A stretch of DNA of 64,000 bases from Lachnospiraceae bacterium (GTDB lineage: Bacteria > Bacillota > Clostridia > Lachnospirales > Lachnospiraceae). Below, one piece after another: positions 46,833-55,715 of the stretch. The notes beneath the pieces were generated by a model that had not been told where the DNA came from, ran no database searches, and saw only the letters and a program-made list of their open reading frames with translations. The DNA lies in NCBI GenBank assembly GCA_910575445.1, contig CAJTFW010000002.1, positions 124,001 to 188,000 of the forward strand, given 5' to 3'. How positions within the stretch are numbered: the first letter of the stretch is position 1; every line of letters begins with the position of its first letter. Made by a program: the position numbers and the translations under genes.

Positions 46833-48692
46833 TTGATATTTAAAAATAAAAGTAAAAAAATGATATACCGAATCCTGCTTTTGATGTTAATGGATGCATT
46901 GATTATTACAGTGGCCGGGCCGTTGGCTATCTATATGCGTTATAACTGGCTGTTTGAACCACGGGCGATTGAGTTTATTGAATATATTTTTCAATATCTT
47001 CCCTGGAACCTTGTGATAACTATTGGTATTTTTATGGTATTTCGTTTGTATCAGGGGATTTGGAAATATGCCAGTGCTTCCGATTTGGTGAATATTCTTG
47101 GAGCTTGTCTGCTGTCTGCTTTGACGCAGCCTCTGGGGATGAAATTGCTAAGGTTTGAATTTCCACGAAGCTATCCGTTTTTATACTTTGTTATGCTGGC
47201 AGGCGGGATATCGGTCTTTCGGTTTATGTATCGAATTCTGGGCTATTTTCAGTCCAGAAGAGAAAGTATGTTGACTGCCGGCAAAAAAAATACGATGATT
47301 GTCGGTGCCGGCGAGGCCGGTTATACACTGTTAAAGGAGCTGCAGAACAGCCGCTTCAGTGAGCAGCATGTCTGCTGTATTGTGGATGATGACCCAGGAA
47401 AAAGAGGAAAATATCTTCGTGGTGTGCTGGTGGCCGGGAGCCGTTATGATATCTGCAAGCTGGCAGAGGAATATAAGATTGATGAGATTATGATTGCGAT
47501 TCCATCAGCAACCCATGGGATGATACAAGAGATTTTGGATATCTGTAGTCAGACAAGTTGTAAGCTAAAAGTGCTTCCGGGGTTGTACCAGCTGGTAAAT
47601 GGAGAGGTTAGTGTCTCAAAGCTTCGCAACGTGGAGATTGAAGACTTGTTGGGAAGAGAACCAGTGGATACACAGATTGACAGCATTATGGATTATGTAT
47701 CAGAAAAGACAGTATTAGTCACAGGAGGAGGAGGCTCGATAGGCAGTGAACTGTGTCGCCAGATTGCCCGCCATGCACCTAAAAGGCTGGTGATTTTTGA
47801 TATTTATGAAAATAATGCCTATGAGATTCAACAGGAGCTAAAGCATAGGTATCCAGCACTTGATTTGGTGGTGCTGATTGGTTCTGTCAGAAATACCCAC
47901 AGGATTAATAATGTATTTGAAAAATACAGACCAGAGATTGTCTATCATGCAGCGGCGCACAAGCATGTGCCGTTGATGGAAGACAGTCCCAATGAGGCAA
48001 TAAAAAATAATGTGATGGGGACTTATAAGACTGCACAGGCGGCAGACCGTTATCATGCTTCCCGCTTTGTTCTGATATCTACCGATAAAGCGGTAAATCC
48101 AACAAATATTATGGGAGCATCCAAAAGGCTTTGCGAGATGATTGTTCAGATGATGAATCACCAGTCAAAGACAGAATTTGTGGCTGTGCGTTTTGGAAAT
48201 GTATTGGGAAGCAATGGAAGTGTGATTCCTCTGTTTAAAAAACAGATTGAAGAAGGCGGACCAGTGACCGTTACACACCCGGATATTATTCGGTATTTTA
48301 TGACCATACCTGAAGCAGTCTCTTTGGTGCTTCAGGCCGGTGCACAAGCAAAAGGCGGAGAAATCTTTGTTCTGGATATGGGAAAACCTGTGAAGATTCT
48401 GGATTTGGCTTTAAATCTGATTCGTCTGTCAGGGTATAAGCCGTATGAAGATATTGATATTCAGTTTACTGGATTAAGGCCAGGAGAGAAGTTGTATGAA
48501 GAACTTTTGATGAGTGAAGAGGGGTTGCAAAGTACCGAAAATGAGTTGATTCATATTGGAAAGCCGATTGAGTTTGATGAGGAAGAATTTAGAAAGCAAC
48601 TTGAGATACTAGATGAGATGTCGAGAACGGATAGTTACAAGATTAAGGAAAAGGTGATGGAGATTGTTCCTACGTATCATATGGAAGGATAA
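46833..48692 (+). CDS. Membrane-bound UDP-GlcNAc 4,6-dehydratase, PglF/WbpM/CapD family
   Basis: A 619-residue protein with four N-terminal spans (about 10-125), a first Rossmann fold (GAGEAGYTLLKEL from about residue 158) and the catalytic SDR domain (TGGGGSIGSE at about 297). The catalytic M427-x3-K431 pair lies in IMGASK; the Met in place of Tyr marks 4,6-dehydratases of this family. It should turn UDP-GlcNAc into UDP-4-keto-6-deoxy-HexNAc. The start is TTG at 46833, chosen for its GAGGTAG ribosome site; an ATG at 46860 lacks one. Its natural partner is the aminotransferase at 50798. Confidence 0.93.
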   Translation: MIFKNKSKKMIYRILLLMLMDALIITVAGPLAIYMRYNWLFEPRAIEFIEYIFQYLPWNLVITIGIFMVFRLYQGIWKYASASDLVNILGACLLSALTQPLGMKLLRFEFPRSYPFLYFVMLAGGISVFRFMYRILGYFQSRRESMLTAGKKNTMIVGAGEAGYTLLKELQNSRFSEQHVCCIVDDDPGKRGKYLRGVLVAGSRYDICKLAEEYKIDEIMIAIPSATHGMIQEILDICSQTSCKLKVLPGLYQLVNGEVSVSKLRNVEIEDLLGREPVDTQIDSIMDYVSEKTVLVTGGGGSIGSELCRQIARHAPKRLVIFDIYENNAYEIQQELKHRYPALDLVVLIGSVRNTHRINNVFEKYRPEIVYHAAAHKHVPLMEDSPNEAIKNNVMGTYKTAQAADRYHASRFVLISTDKAVNPTNIMGASKRLCEMIVQMMNHQSKTEFVAVRFGNVLGSNGSVIPLFKKQIEEGGPVTVTHPDIIRYFMTIPEAVSLVLQAGAQAKGGEIFVLDMGKPVKILDLALNLIRLSGYKPYEDIDIQFTGLRPGEKLYEELLMSEEGLQSTENELIHIGKPIEFDEEEFRKQLEILDEMSRTDSYKIKEKVMEIVPTYHMEG

Positions 48693-48725
48693 ATCAGGAG
48701 CGATAAGGATTGAGAGGAGCTGCCT

Positions 48726-50741
48726 ATGAGAAGAAAAATAAAATGGATTGGTCTGTTACTGCTTCCGATTTTATTAGAGCTTTTGGTCTTTAACTATGCA
48801 TTTGTTTCGAGCAGAATTTTAGATTATCAGGATTGCACAGAGGAGTGTACGATTGATGTTACAAAAAGTATGAAACTCTTGGAGGATGGTGGGTATCGGT
48901 GTGAAAACGAAGAACGCTCTTATGTAGAGATTACTGATATTGACCAAAAGATTTTTTCTGTTTATCTGGATGTGTCTTTTCCAGTTGTGTATCCATCAGA
49001 CAAGTTCGTAACAGTCAATGTATATGGAATGGATGAGGGAAATTCAGCTTACTACTTAATGGGAACACATGATATTGTTCATACTTCGGAGGAAAGCAAG
49101 TGGCTGTTTTTGCACTTTTATGGAGATGCAAAGAGTATTATGCTGAATTTTCAGGTGAAAAGTGAACAGGTAATCTATATCCATGAGGTTCAACTGAACA
49201 AGATGCCTCCTTTATTTATCCATTGGGAACGGCTTTTGCTTATGTACCTAGCCGGATTTTTATATTATATTTTACGGGGAAAAAATAAAAAACTATGGGA
49301 TGTTGATTTTGAAAGTGGATATGTGAAGTATCGAATAGCTACACTGGGAGTTGCACTTTGCCTTGCATTGGGAGTGTTAGTAGTAGTAAAATTGGATACT
49401 CCTGTAAATGAGATTCATCAAAATCTGACCAAAGCTTTTCTGTCAGGGCACTTATATGTAGACGAAGAGCCTCCCGAGTATCTGCTTGAGATGGAAAATC
49501 CTTATGATTATTATGCGAGAGAGGCCTTAAGGCATAAGACAAAAGAGCAGTATCTGTGGGATTATGCGTTTTATGATGGGAAATATTATGTATATTTTGG
49601 CGTTTTACCAGTATTGTTGCTTTATCTGCCTGTGTATGTTTTGACAGGAGTGATGTTGCGCACAGATTTGGTGATGGGAATTATAGCCCTTTTGTTGATT
49701 CTGGCTTGTTTTTACTTTGTATGGACTATTTTTAAGCGATGGTTTCCAAGCAGTCCTTATTTGTTCTATCCCGTCTTGTCATTGACACTATTTTTTGGGA
49801 CAGGCTCTATGACACTTCTTAGAAAACCTGAAGTATATGAAGTATGTATAGGGGCAGCGCTTGTCTGTATGCTTTTTGGACTGGCTTTTTGGATTCGAGC
49901 CACAGAAAAGGAACAACTGCATAAAGGCAGATTGTTTTTGGGAGCATTGTTTGTGGCGTCTACGGCTGTATGCCGTCCACAGTTTTTGATTGGAATGGTT
50001 TTTGGCGTGATTCTGTTTCTTCCGCGTTTTATAGAAAACAGAAGGCTTCAGATTATAAAATATAAGAAAGAACTACTATGCCTAAGTATACCTTTTGTTG
50101 TGATAGCTGTTTGTGTGATGACTTACAATTATGTTCGGTTTCAGTCTGTATTTGAATTCGGGGCAACTTATAACCTGACAACGAATGCAGTAGAGAAAAG
50201 GGGATGGAATATAGGCAGAAGTATCTATGGACTCTATGAATATCTGCTGCGTCCTTTAAAGGTGATACCACGTTTTCCATTCTTAGATTTTCAGGAAATG
50301 GATACTTCTTATCTGGGATTGACCATCTATGAACGACATATTGGGGGGATGCTTTGGTATAATCCGCTTTTGTTTCTGGTGGCAGGTAAGATTTTTGACA
50401 AAAATGATAAAAAACAGCAGTTATTTTGGAAATTATCCATTGGTGCATGGATTTGCACACTGATTGTAGTGATTGCAAATACCAATATGGGAGGGATTGT
50501 AGAGCGATATCAGGTGGATTTTCTGTGGATGCTTTATTTGATAATAATTATAGGGTTGCTATGCAAAGAACAATATATAAAAGAAGAAGTACAACGTATC
50601 TCTTTACGAAATAAGATTGTTGCAATATCATTTTTAACAATATTTTTAAATTTCCTGATGCTGTGGACAGATGATATTTATGATATGTATATCAATAATT
50701 TGGAAATCTTTACACAGTTAAAATACTTGTTCCACTTGTAA
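48726..50741 (+). CDS. GT-C-like multispanning membrane protein
   Basis: A 671-residue protein with TM1 near residue 8-28 and a large extracellular beta-rich domain (about 35-160). About 11 further spans follow. A conserved extracellular loop carries ENPYDYYARE and then DYAFYDGKYYVYFGVLPVL near residue 275-295, a signature seen in uncharacterised Lachnospiraceae membrane proteins of GT-C type. A GAGGAG site precedes the ATG. It may transfer a polyprenyl-phosphate-linked sugar outside the cell; no activity is established. Confidence 0.65.
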   Translation: MRRKIKWIGLLLLPILLELLVFNYAFVSSRILDYQDCTEECTIDVTKSMKLLEDGGYRCENEERSYVEITDIDQKIFSVYLDVSFPVVYPSDKFVTVNVYGMDEGNSAYYLMGTHDIVHTSEESKWLFLHFYGDAKSIMLNFQVKSEQVIYIHEVQLNKMPPLFIHWERLLLMYLAGFLYYILRGKNKKLWDVDFESGYVKYRIATLGVALCLALGVLVVVKLDTPVNEIHQNLTKAFLSGHLYVDEEPPEYLLEMENPYDYYAREALRHKTKEQYLWDYAFYDGKYYVYFGVLPVLLLYLPVYVLTGVMLRTDLVMGIIALLLILACFYFVWTIFKRWFPSSPYLFYPVLSLTLFFGTGSMTLLRKPEVYEVCIGAALVCMLFGLAFWIRATEKEQLHKGRLFLGALFVASTAVCRPQFLIGMVFGVILFLPRFIENRRLQIIKYKKELLCLSIPFVVIAVCVMTYNYVRFQSVFEFGATYNLTTNAVEKRGWNIGRSIYGLYEYLLRPLKVIPRFPFLDFQEMDTSYLGLTIYERHIGGMLWYNPLLFLVAGKIFDKNDKKQQLFWKLSIGAWICTLIVVIANTNMGGIVERYQVDFLWMLYLIIIIGLLCKEQYIKEEVQRISLRNKIVAISFLTIFLNFLMLWTDDIYDMYINNLEIFTQLKYLFHL

Positions 50742-50797
50742 AATATAGGCGAAAATGCTAAACTATTACAGAAAATCCATGAAAAGAGGCGTGAATA

Positions 50798-51931
50798 ATG
50801 GCACATATCTTTCTGGCTTCTCCACATATGAGTGCGGAGGGTTATGAACAGGAGTTTATAAAAGAGGCGTTTGATACCAACTGGATTGCACCGCTTGGCA
50901 AAAATGTCAATGAATTTGAGAAGGAATTAGCTTCCTATGTGGGGGCTAAGGATGCAGCTGCGCTGTCTTCTGGCTCTGCGGCAATTCATCTGGCGCTAAA
51001 GGCTGCAGGGGTGAAAGAGGGTGATAAGGTGTTTTGTCAGGACCTGACATTCTCTGCAACGGCTAATCCGATACTTTATGAAAAGGCAGTTCCAGTATTT
51101 ATCGACAGTGACAAAGAGACCTGGAATATGTCACCAGAAGCATTAAAAAGAGCTTTTGAGAAATATCCTGAAGTAAAAGCAGTACTTCCCGTACATCTGT
51201 ATGGTATGCCAGCTAATATGGAGCAGATTATGGATATCTGTAAGGAATATGGAGTGATAGTGATTGAGGATGCAGCAGAGAGCTTAGGGAGTTACTATCA
51301 TGGGCAGCATACAGGAACCTTTGGCGATTATGGTGTCTTTTCTTTTAATGGCAATAAGATTATCACAACCTCTGGAGGAGGTATGCTGGTATGTAATCTG
51401 GAAGAAGAAAAAGCAAGAGAGCGGATTGCCAAGACCCGTTTCTGGGCAACGCAAGCCAGAGAGCCAGCGCGCCATTATGAACATAAAGAAATTGGGTATA
51501 ATTACCGTATGAGCAATATTGTTGCTGGTATTGGCCGGGGACAGCTAAAGGTGTTAGAAGAACGAGTGGAGCAAAAGCGGCATATTTTTGCATATTATCA
51601 GGAGCATCTAGGGGATTTACCAGGACTTTCTTTTATGCCAATGCATGAGAAAGAGAGAGCAAATTGCTGGCTGAGTGTGATACAGCTTAGGGAAGATGGA
51701 CCAGTAAGGCCATTAGATATTATGATAGCATTGGAAAAAGGCGACATTGAGAGCCGTCCAGTATGGAAGCCTATGCATCTGCAGCCGGTATTTGCTAGAT
51801 ACGATTATATAGACAATGGAGATGTTGGAGCAAAGTTATTTCGAAGAGGAGTCTGTCTGCCAAGCGATACCAAGATGACAGATGAAGACTTGGCAAGAAT
51901 TTGTGGGATTATCAGAGGATTGTGGAGATGA
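50798..51931 (+). CDS. DegT/DnrJ/EryC1/StrS aminotransferase, PglE-like
   Basis: A 377-residue fold-I PLP enzyme. The PLP lysine is K187 in FNGNKIITTSGGG, SSGSAAIHLAL lies near residue 56, and the PLP aspartate is in VIEDAAESLGS near residue 155. The MAHIFLASPHMS start and overall length match the PglE group, which converts UDP-4-keto-6-deoxy-HexNAc to the 4-amino sugar. The dehydratase two genes upstream would supply the substrate, and the PglC-like gene that overlaps it by 4 bases would use the product. A PglD-type N-acetyltransferase is not present. Confidence 0.93.
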   Translation: MAHIFLASPHMSAEGYEQEFIKEAFDTNWIAPLGKNVNEFEKELASYVGAKDAAALSSGSAAIHLALKAAGVKEGDKVFCQDLTFSATANPILYEKAVPVFIDSDKETWNMSPEALKRAFEKYPEVKAVLPVHLYGMPANMEQIMDICKEYGVIVIEDAAESLGSYYHGQHTGTFGDYGVFSFNGNKIITTSGGGMLVCNLEEEKARERIAKTRFWATQAREPARHYEHKEIGYNYRMSNIVAGIGRGQLKVLEERVEQKRHIFAYYQEHLGDLPGLSFMPMHEKERANCWLSVIQLREDGPVRPLDIMIALEKGDIESRPVWKPMHLQPVFARYDYIDNGDVGAKLFRRGVCLPSDTKMTDEDLARICGIIRGLWR

Positions 51932-52575
51932 AAAAGAGACGCAGAGGAATCTATGAAAGGTATGTCAAACGGGCACTAGATGTTATTATCTCTGGAAGTG
52001 CTCTTATTATCCTAAGTCCTTTGTATGTGCTTTTGTGTATATTGGTAAGACAAAAGCTTGGTTCTCCTGTGTTTTTTTGTCAAGAACGTCCTGGACGTTA
52101 TGGAAAGATATTTAAGATGTATAAATTTCGAACGATGACAGATGCCAAAGATAAGAAAGGGAATCTTTTGCCAGATAAAGACCGACAGACAGGATTTGGT
52201 CAGATGCTAAGAAGAACAAGCTTAGACGAATTACCAGAACTCTATAATATTTTTAAAGGGGATATGAGCCTAATTGGTCCTAGACCCTTACTGGTAAAAT
52301 ATCTTCCCTATTATACGAAAGAAGAAAATATCAGACATCAGGTTCGACCAGGACTTACTGGATATGCACAGGTTCATGGGCGAAATACCTGTATCTGGGA
52401 AAAGCGTTTTCAGTATGACAGAGAATATGTAGAACATCTTTCTTTTCTGATGGATTGTAAAATTATCTGGACTACGATACAGAAAGTCTGGAAGGGCTCA
52501 GATATTGTAGCTCCTGGAGTCTTGGAGGATTTTGATGAGTATAGAAAAAAGCAGTATGCCAACACCCGTCGTTAG
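51928..52575 (+). CDS. PglC-like phosphoglycosyltransferase (initiating sugar-1-P transferase)
   Basis: This is a small monotopic enzyme of 215 residues, from the ATG at 51928. It has a basic start and one re-entrant hydrophobic helix (DVIISGSALIILSPLYVLLC), then FCQERPGRYGKIFKMYKFRT. The catalytic Asp-Glu pair is in TSLDELPEL near residue 98, and GDMSLIGPRPLL follows. It should move a diamino- or 4-amino-6-deoxy-HexNAc-1-phosphate from UDP to undecaprenyl phosphate and so start the glycan. An upstream in-frame TTG (51901) lies inside the preceding gene and is not needed. Confidence 0.94.
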   Translation: MKKRRRGIYERYVKRALDVIISGSALIILSPLYVLLCILVRQKLGSPVFFCQERPGRYGKIFKMYKFRTMTDAKDKKGNLLPDKDRQTGFGQMLRRTSLDELPELYNIFKGDMSLIGPRPLLVKYLPYYTKEENIRHQVRPGLTGYAQVHGRNTCIWEKRFQYDREYVEHLSFLMDCKIIWTTIQKVWKGSDIVAPGVLEDFDEYRKKQYANTRR

Positions 52576-53491
52576 ATTGGAACACTTTCTGCCATCGAAT
52601 CAGCTGTATATAAAGAGAGATGACCTCTACCCTTTTTCTTTTGGAGGAAATAAAGCAAGGAAAGCAAGACTGTTTTGGCAGGAAGTAAAAAAGCAAAAGG
52701 CTGACTATATTGTTACCTATGGCAGCAGCAGCTCTAATCACTGCCGGGTGATTGCCAATCTATCCGCTATGGACCAGATGCCTTGTCTGATTATTTCACC
52801 GTCTGAAAATAGTAAAATGACTTTTAATCTGAACATGATGGAGCTGTTTGGGGCCAAGATACTACAGACGCCCGTTGCAGAAGTAAAAGAGACGATTGAT
52901 AAAGTGCTTCAGGATTTACGCGATAAAGGATACCATCCTTATTTTATTATGGGCGGAGGACACGGCAATATTGGAACACAGGCTTATGTAGAAGCCTATA
53001 AAGAAATAAAGGATTATGAAGAAAAAGAGAAGATAGCCTTTGACTATATCTTTCATGCTTCCGGGACTGGGACAACGCAGGCTGGACTGGTCTGTGGGCA
53101 GATACTTTCGCAGGAGATAGACAGGAGAATTATCGGTATCAGTATTGCACGGAAAAATCCCTATGGGAGAGAAGTTGTCATTCAAAGTGTAAAGGATTAT
53201 CTGGCTGCTTGTCAAAAAGAGAACTTATATTCAGAACATTTTGTAGAATTTTTAGATGCATATACAAAGGATGGATATGGAAGCGACGACGTTACCATTC
53301 AGGAATCTATCCAGCGTATGTTAATCTTAGAAGGGATTCCACTAGATGCAACCTATACAGGGAAAGCATTTGCGGGAATGTGTGATTTTGTGGAGAAAAA
53401 TGGGATTCACAATAAAAATATCCTATTTCTTCACACAGGCGGAACTCCTCTCTTCTTTGACTATTTAAACAATAATAGGAGTAAATCATGA
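52535..53491 (+). CDS. Fold-II PLP enzyme, ACC deaminase/D-cysteine desulfhydrase family
   Basis: A 318-residue protein from the ATG at 52535, with GGAGG 6 bases upstream. It overlaps the PglC-like gene by 41 bases. The PLP lysine is K40 in FGGNKARKARL, SSSSNHCR follows near residue 68, and a phosphate-binding GTGTTQAGL lies near residue 175. Relatives deaminate or desulfhydrate D-amino acids or ACC. Its location in a sugar operon, directly before an ATP-grasp gene, suggests that it supplies or modifies an amino acid for glycan decoration; this is an inference. Confidence 0.88.
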   Translation: MSIEKSSMPTPVVRLEHFLPSNQLYIKRDDLYPFSFGGNKARKARLFWQEVKKQKADYIVTYGSSSSNHCRVIANLSAMDQMPCLIISPSENSKMTFNLNMMELFGAKILQTPVAEVKETIDKVLQDLRDKGYHPYFIMGGGHGNIGTQAYVEAYKEIKDYEEKEKIAFDYIFHASGTGTTQAGLVCGQILSQEIDRRIIGISIARKNPYGREVVIQSVKDYLAACQKENLYSEHFVEFLDAYTKDGYGSDDVTIQESIQRMLILEGIPLDATYTGKAFAGMCDFVEKNGIHNKNILFLHTGGTPLFFDYLNNNRSKS

Positions 53492-54459
53492 CGAATATTT
53501 TGGTTCTAAGCTGTGGGACAAGGAATAAAATCATTCAATATTTAAAAAAGGAACTAGCGGGAGCGGGACATGTGGTGGCAACAGATATGAGCCCGAATGC
53601 CCCTGCGCTCTATGATGCAGACAAGTATTACTTAGTTCCTCGTATGACAGAACCAGGATATATTGATGTGATATTTGACATCTGCCAAAAGGAGAAGATT
53701 ACAGGGGTATTTTCTTTGATTGACCCAGAGTTATCGTTGTTAGCAGAGTATGAAGAACGTTTTCGAGAGCTTGGTGTGATGGTGATTGGTTCTTCCTATG
53801 AGTGGTGCGAGAGAACTTTGGATAAATGGCAGATGTATCAGTGGCTAATGGAGCATAACTATGCATGTGCAAAAAGCTATATCAATAAAGAGATATTCTA
53901 TCAGGATGTAAAAAAAGAAGAGATTACCTATCCAGTCTTTGTAAAGCCGGTAAGAGGGAGTGCGAGCATTGCTATCTCAAAGGTAGAAGATAAGGAGACT
54001 GTGGAGCTATTATTTCAACATTCTGATGGACTGTTGATTCAGGAATATCTAAAAGGGCAAGAGATAGGGGTGGATTGTTATATTGATATGATAAGCGGCG
54101 AAGTTATCTCTATCTTTGCAAAAAAGAAATTGGTGATGCGTGCAGGAGAGACCGATAAAGGGATTTCTTTTAAAGACCCCAGGCTATTTGCACTGGTAGA
54201 AGAATTTGTAAAGGAAAGCGGTCTAAGAGGCCAGATTGATATTGATATCTTTGACTGTGATGGTGTGTATTATCTGTCGGAAGTCAATCCGCGATTTGGA
54301 GGCGGATACCCACATGCCTATGAAGCAGGTGTAAACCATATGTCCTATCTGGTAAAGAATCTGCAAGGCAAGATAAATACACCAAACATTGGTTCCTATG
54401 AGGGCGGCATTGTGATGATGAAATATAATGAGATTATGACTCGGAGAGAGTTGATATGA
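53488..54459 (+). CDS. ATP-grasp ligase of carbamoyl-phosphate-synthetase-like type
   Basis: A 323-residue protein with a Rossmann-like N-terminal domain (ILVLSCGTRNKIIQYLKKEL). The ATP-grasp core has VFVKPVRGSASIAISKV near residue 150 and the Mg-binding EVNPRFGGGYPHAYEAG near residue 270. It shares ATGA with the preceding PLP enzyme gene and overlaps the next transferase by 4 bases. Such enzymes join an activated carboxylate to an amine, and several capsule loci use them to add amino acids to sugars. Its substrates here are unknown. Confidence 0.88.
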   Translation: MTNILVLSCGTRNKIIQYLKKELAGAGHVVATDMSPNAPALYDADKYYLVPRMTEPGYIDVIFDICQKEKITGVFSLIDPELSLLAEYEERFRELGVMVIGSSYEWCERTLDKWQMYQWLMEHNYACAKSYINKEIFYQDVKKEEITYPVFVKPVRGSASIAISKVEDKETVELLFQHSDGLLIQEYLKGQEIGVDCYIDMISGEVISIFAKKKLVMRAGETDKGISFKDPRLFALVEEFVKESGLRGQIDIDIFDCDGVYYLSEVNPRFGGGYPHAYEAGVNHMSYLVKNLQGKINTPNIGSYEGGIVMMKYNEIMTRRELI

Positions 54460-55715
54460 GAACTATTTGGATTTTAAACCATCATTCAGGCTTGGAAGGA
54501 GACAGACACTATGAACTTGCGAAGGAGTTGGTAAAACAAAATCTTCAGGTGGTTGTGTTTTTATCCGCATACAGTCATAGGGGAGAACGCTATCTGTATG
54601 AAAAACCAGTCACCATCCGAAATGTCTCCCCCCATATCCACTATGTATGGCTTCGCACTGCCCCAACTTACCATGGCAATGGGCCGGCGCGTATCTTGAA
54701 TATGATGGATTACAGCCGGCTGATGAGAAAGTATGAGGCGAGATTTTATCAAAGATTTGGGGTGCCGGATGTGGTGATTGGGTCTTCGGTACATCCTTTT
54801 GCATGGGAGAGCGCCTATCGCATTGCAAAGAAGAAAAAGATTCCATTTATCTGCGAGATTCGGGATTTCTGGCCGTTGTCTTTTATAGAAATCTATGGCT
54901 GGTCAAAATTTCATCCGATATGTCTGTTGTTTTCTCTGCTAGAGCGCAGAGCTTACAAAAGGGCAGATGCGATTGTCACAACGATGGAACGTGGCTGGCA
55001 GTATCTAAAGCAATTTTCCTATGTGAATACAGAACGTGTGTTCTGGATTCCGAATGGCTATCATACAAAGGAGATTGACCAGGTATTAGAGAAAAAGGAG
55101 ATTTCACTTCCAGAAGAATTAGAATGTTATCTTCAAAAACACTGGTGTGCAGTCTATACCGGAAGCTTTGTGGATTCGGAATGTCTGCCAGATATGTTAG
55201 ACGCAGCCGCCTATCTTCAGGAACATGGCATGGAAGAAATACATTTTGCTTTTATTGGAGATGGATGCCTGCGCGCAGAGCTTGAAGCAAGAGTGGAGAG
55301 AGAGGGGCTTAAAAATGTCTGTATCTTTTCACGTATCGAGAAAAGCCAGGTGGCGGTGGCGCTTTCTAAGGCAAAGGTCTGTATGGCAGCGCTAAAGGAT
55401 GACAGAGTCTTAAATGATTTAGGCTTAAGTCTGAATAAATTAAACGATTATCTGTATTCTGGCAATCCCACGGTATTTGCCTGCAATTCTCCCAATGTTG
55501 TAAAAGACTCTGGTGGTGGGCTTGTAGTGCCGTGTAACGACCCTAAAGCGTATGCAGAGGCCCTGATTGCAGTCTACCATATGTCAGAGAAGGAACGGGA
55601 GAGTATGGGAGAAAAGGGACGAAAGGTGATTCGCGAGCAATATAACTATGCAACGCTGGCAAAGCAATATCATAAGATATTGTCTCTGTGTGCAGGCTGG
55701 GAGGAAGAAGCATGA
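54456..55715 (+). CDS. GT4 family glycosyltransferase (WbuB-like)
   Basis: A 419-residue GT-B enzyme. The WILNHHSGLEGDRHYELAKEL start and the CEIRDFWPLSF segment near residue 138 are typical of WbuB-like transferases, which commonly use amino-sugar donors. LNKLNDYLYSGNPTVFACNS near residue 328 covers the donor-binding helix. It follows the PglC-like gene and precedes the diamino-uronate genes. It may therefore add the second sugar; this is an inference from order. Confidence 0.9.
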   Translation: MRTIWILNHHSGLEGDRHYELAKELVKQNLQVVVFLSAYSHRGERYLYEKPVTIRNVSPHIHYVWLRTAPTYHGNGPARILNMMDYSRLMRKYEARFYQRFGVPDVVIGSSVHPFAWESAYRIAKKKKIPFICEIRDFWPLSFIEIYGWSKFHPICLLFSLLERRAYKRADAIVTTMERGWQYLKQFSYVNTERVFWIPNGYHTKEIDQVLEKKEISLPEELECYLQKHWCAVYTGSFVDSECLPDMLDAAAYLQEHGMEEIHFAFIGDGCLRAELEARVEREGLKNVCIFSRIEKSQVAVALSKAKVCMAALKDDRVLNDLGLSLNKLNDYLYSGNPTVFACNSPNVVKDSGGGLVVPCNDPKAYAEALIAVYHMSEKERESMGEKGRKVIREQYNYATLAKQYHKILSLCAGWEEEA

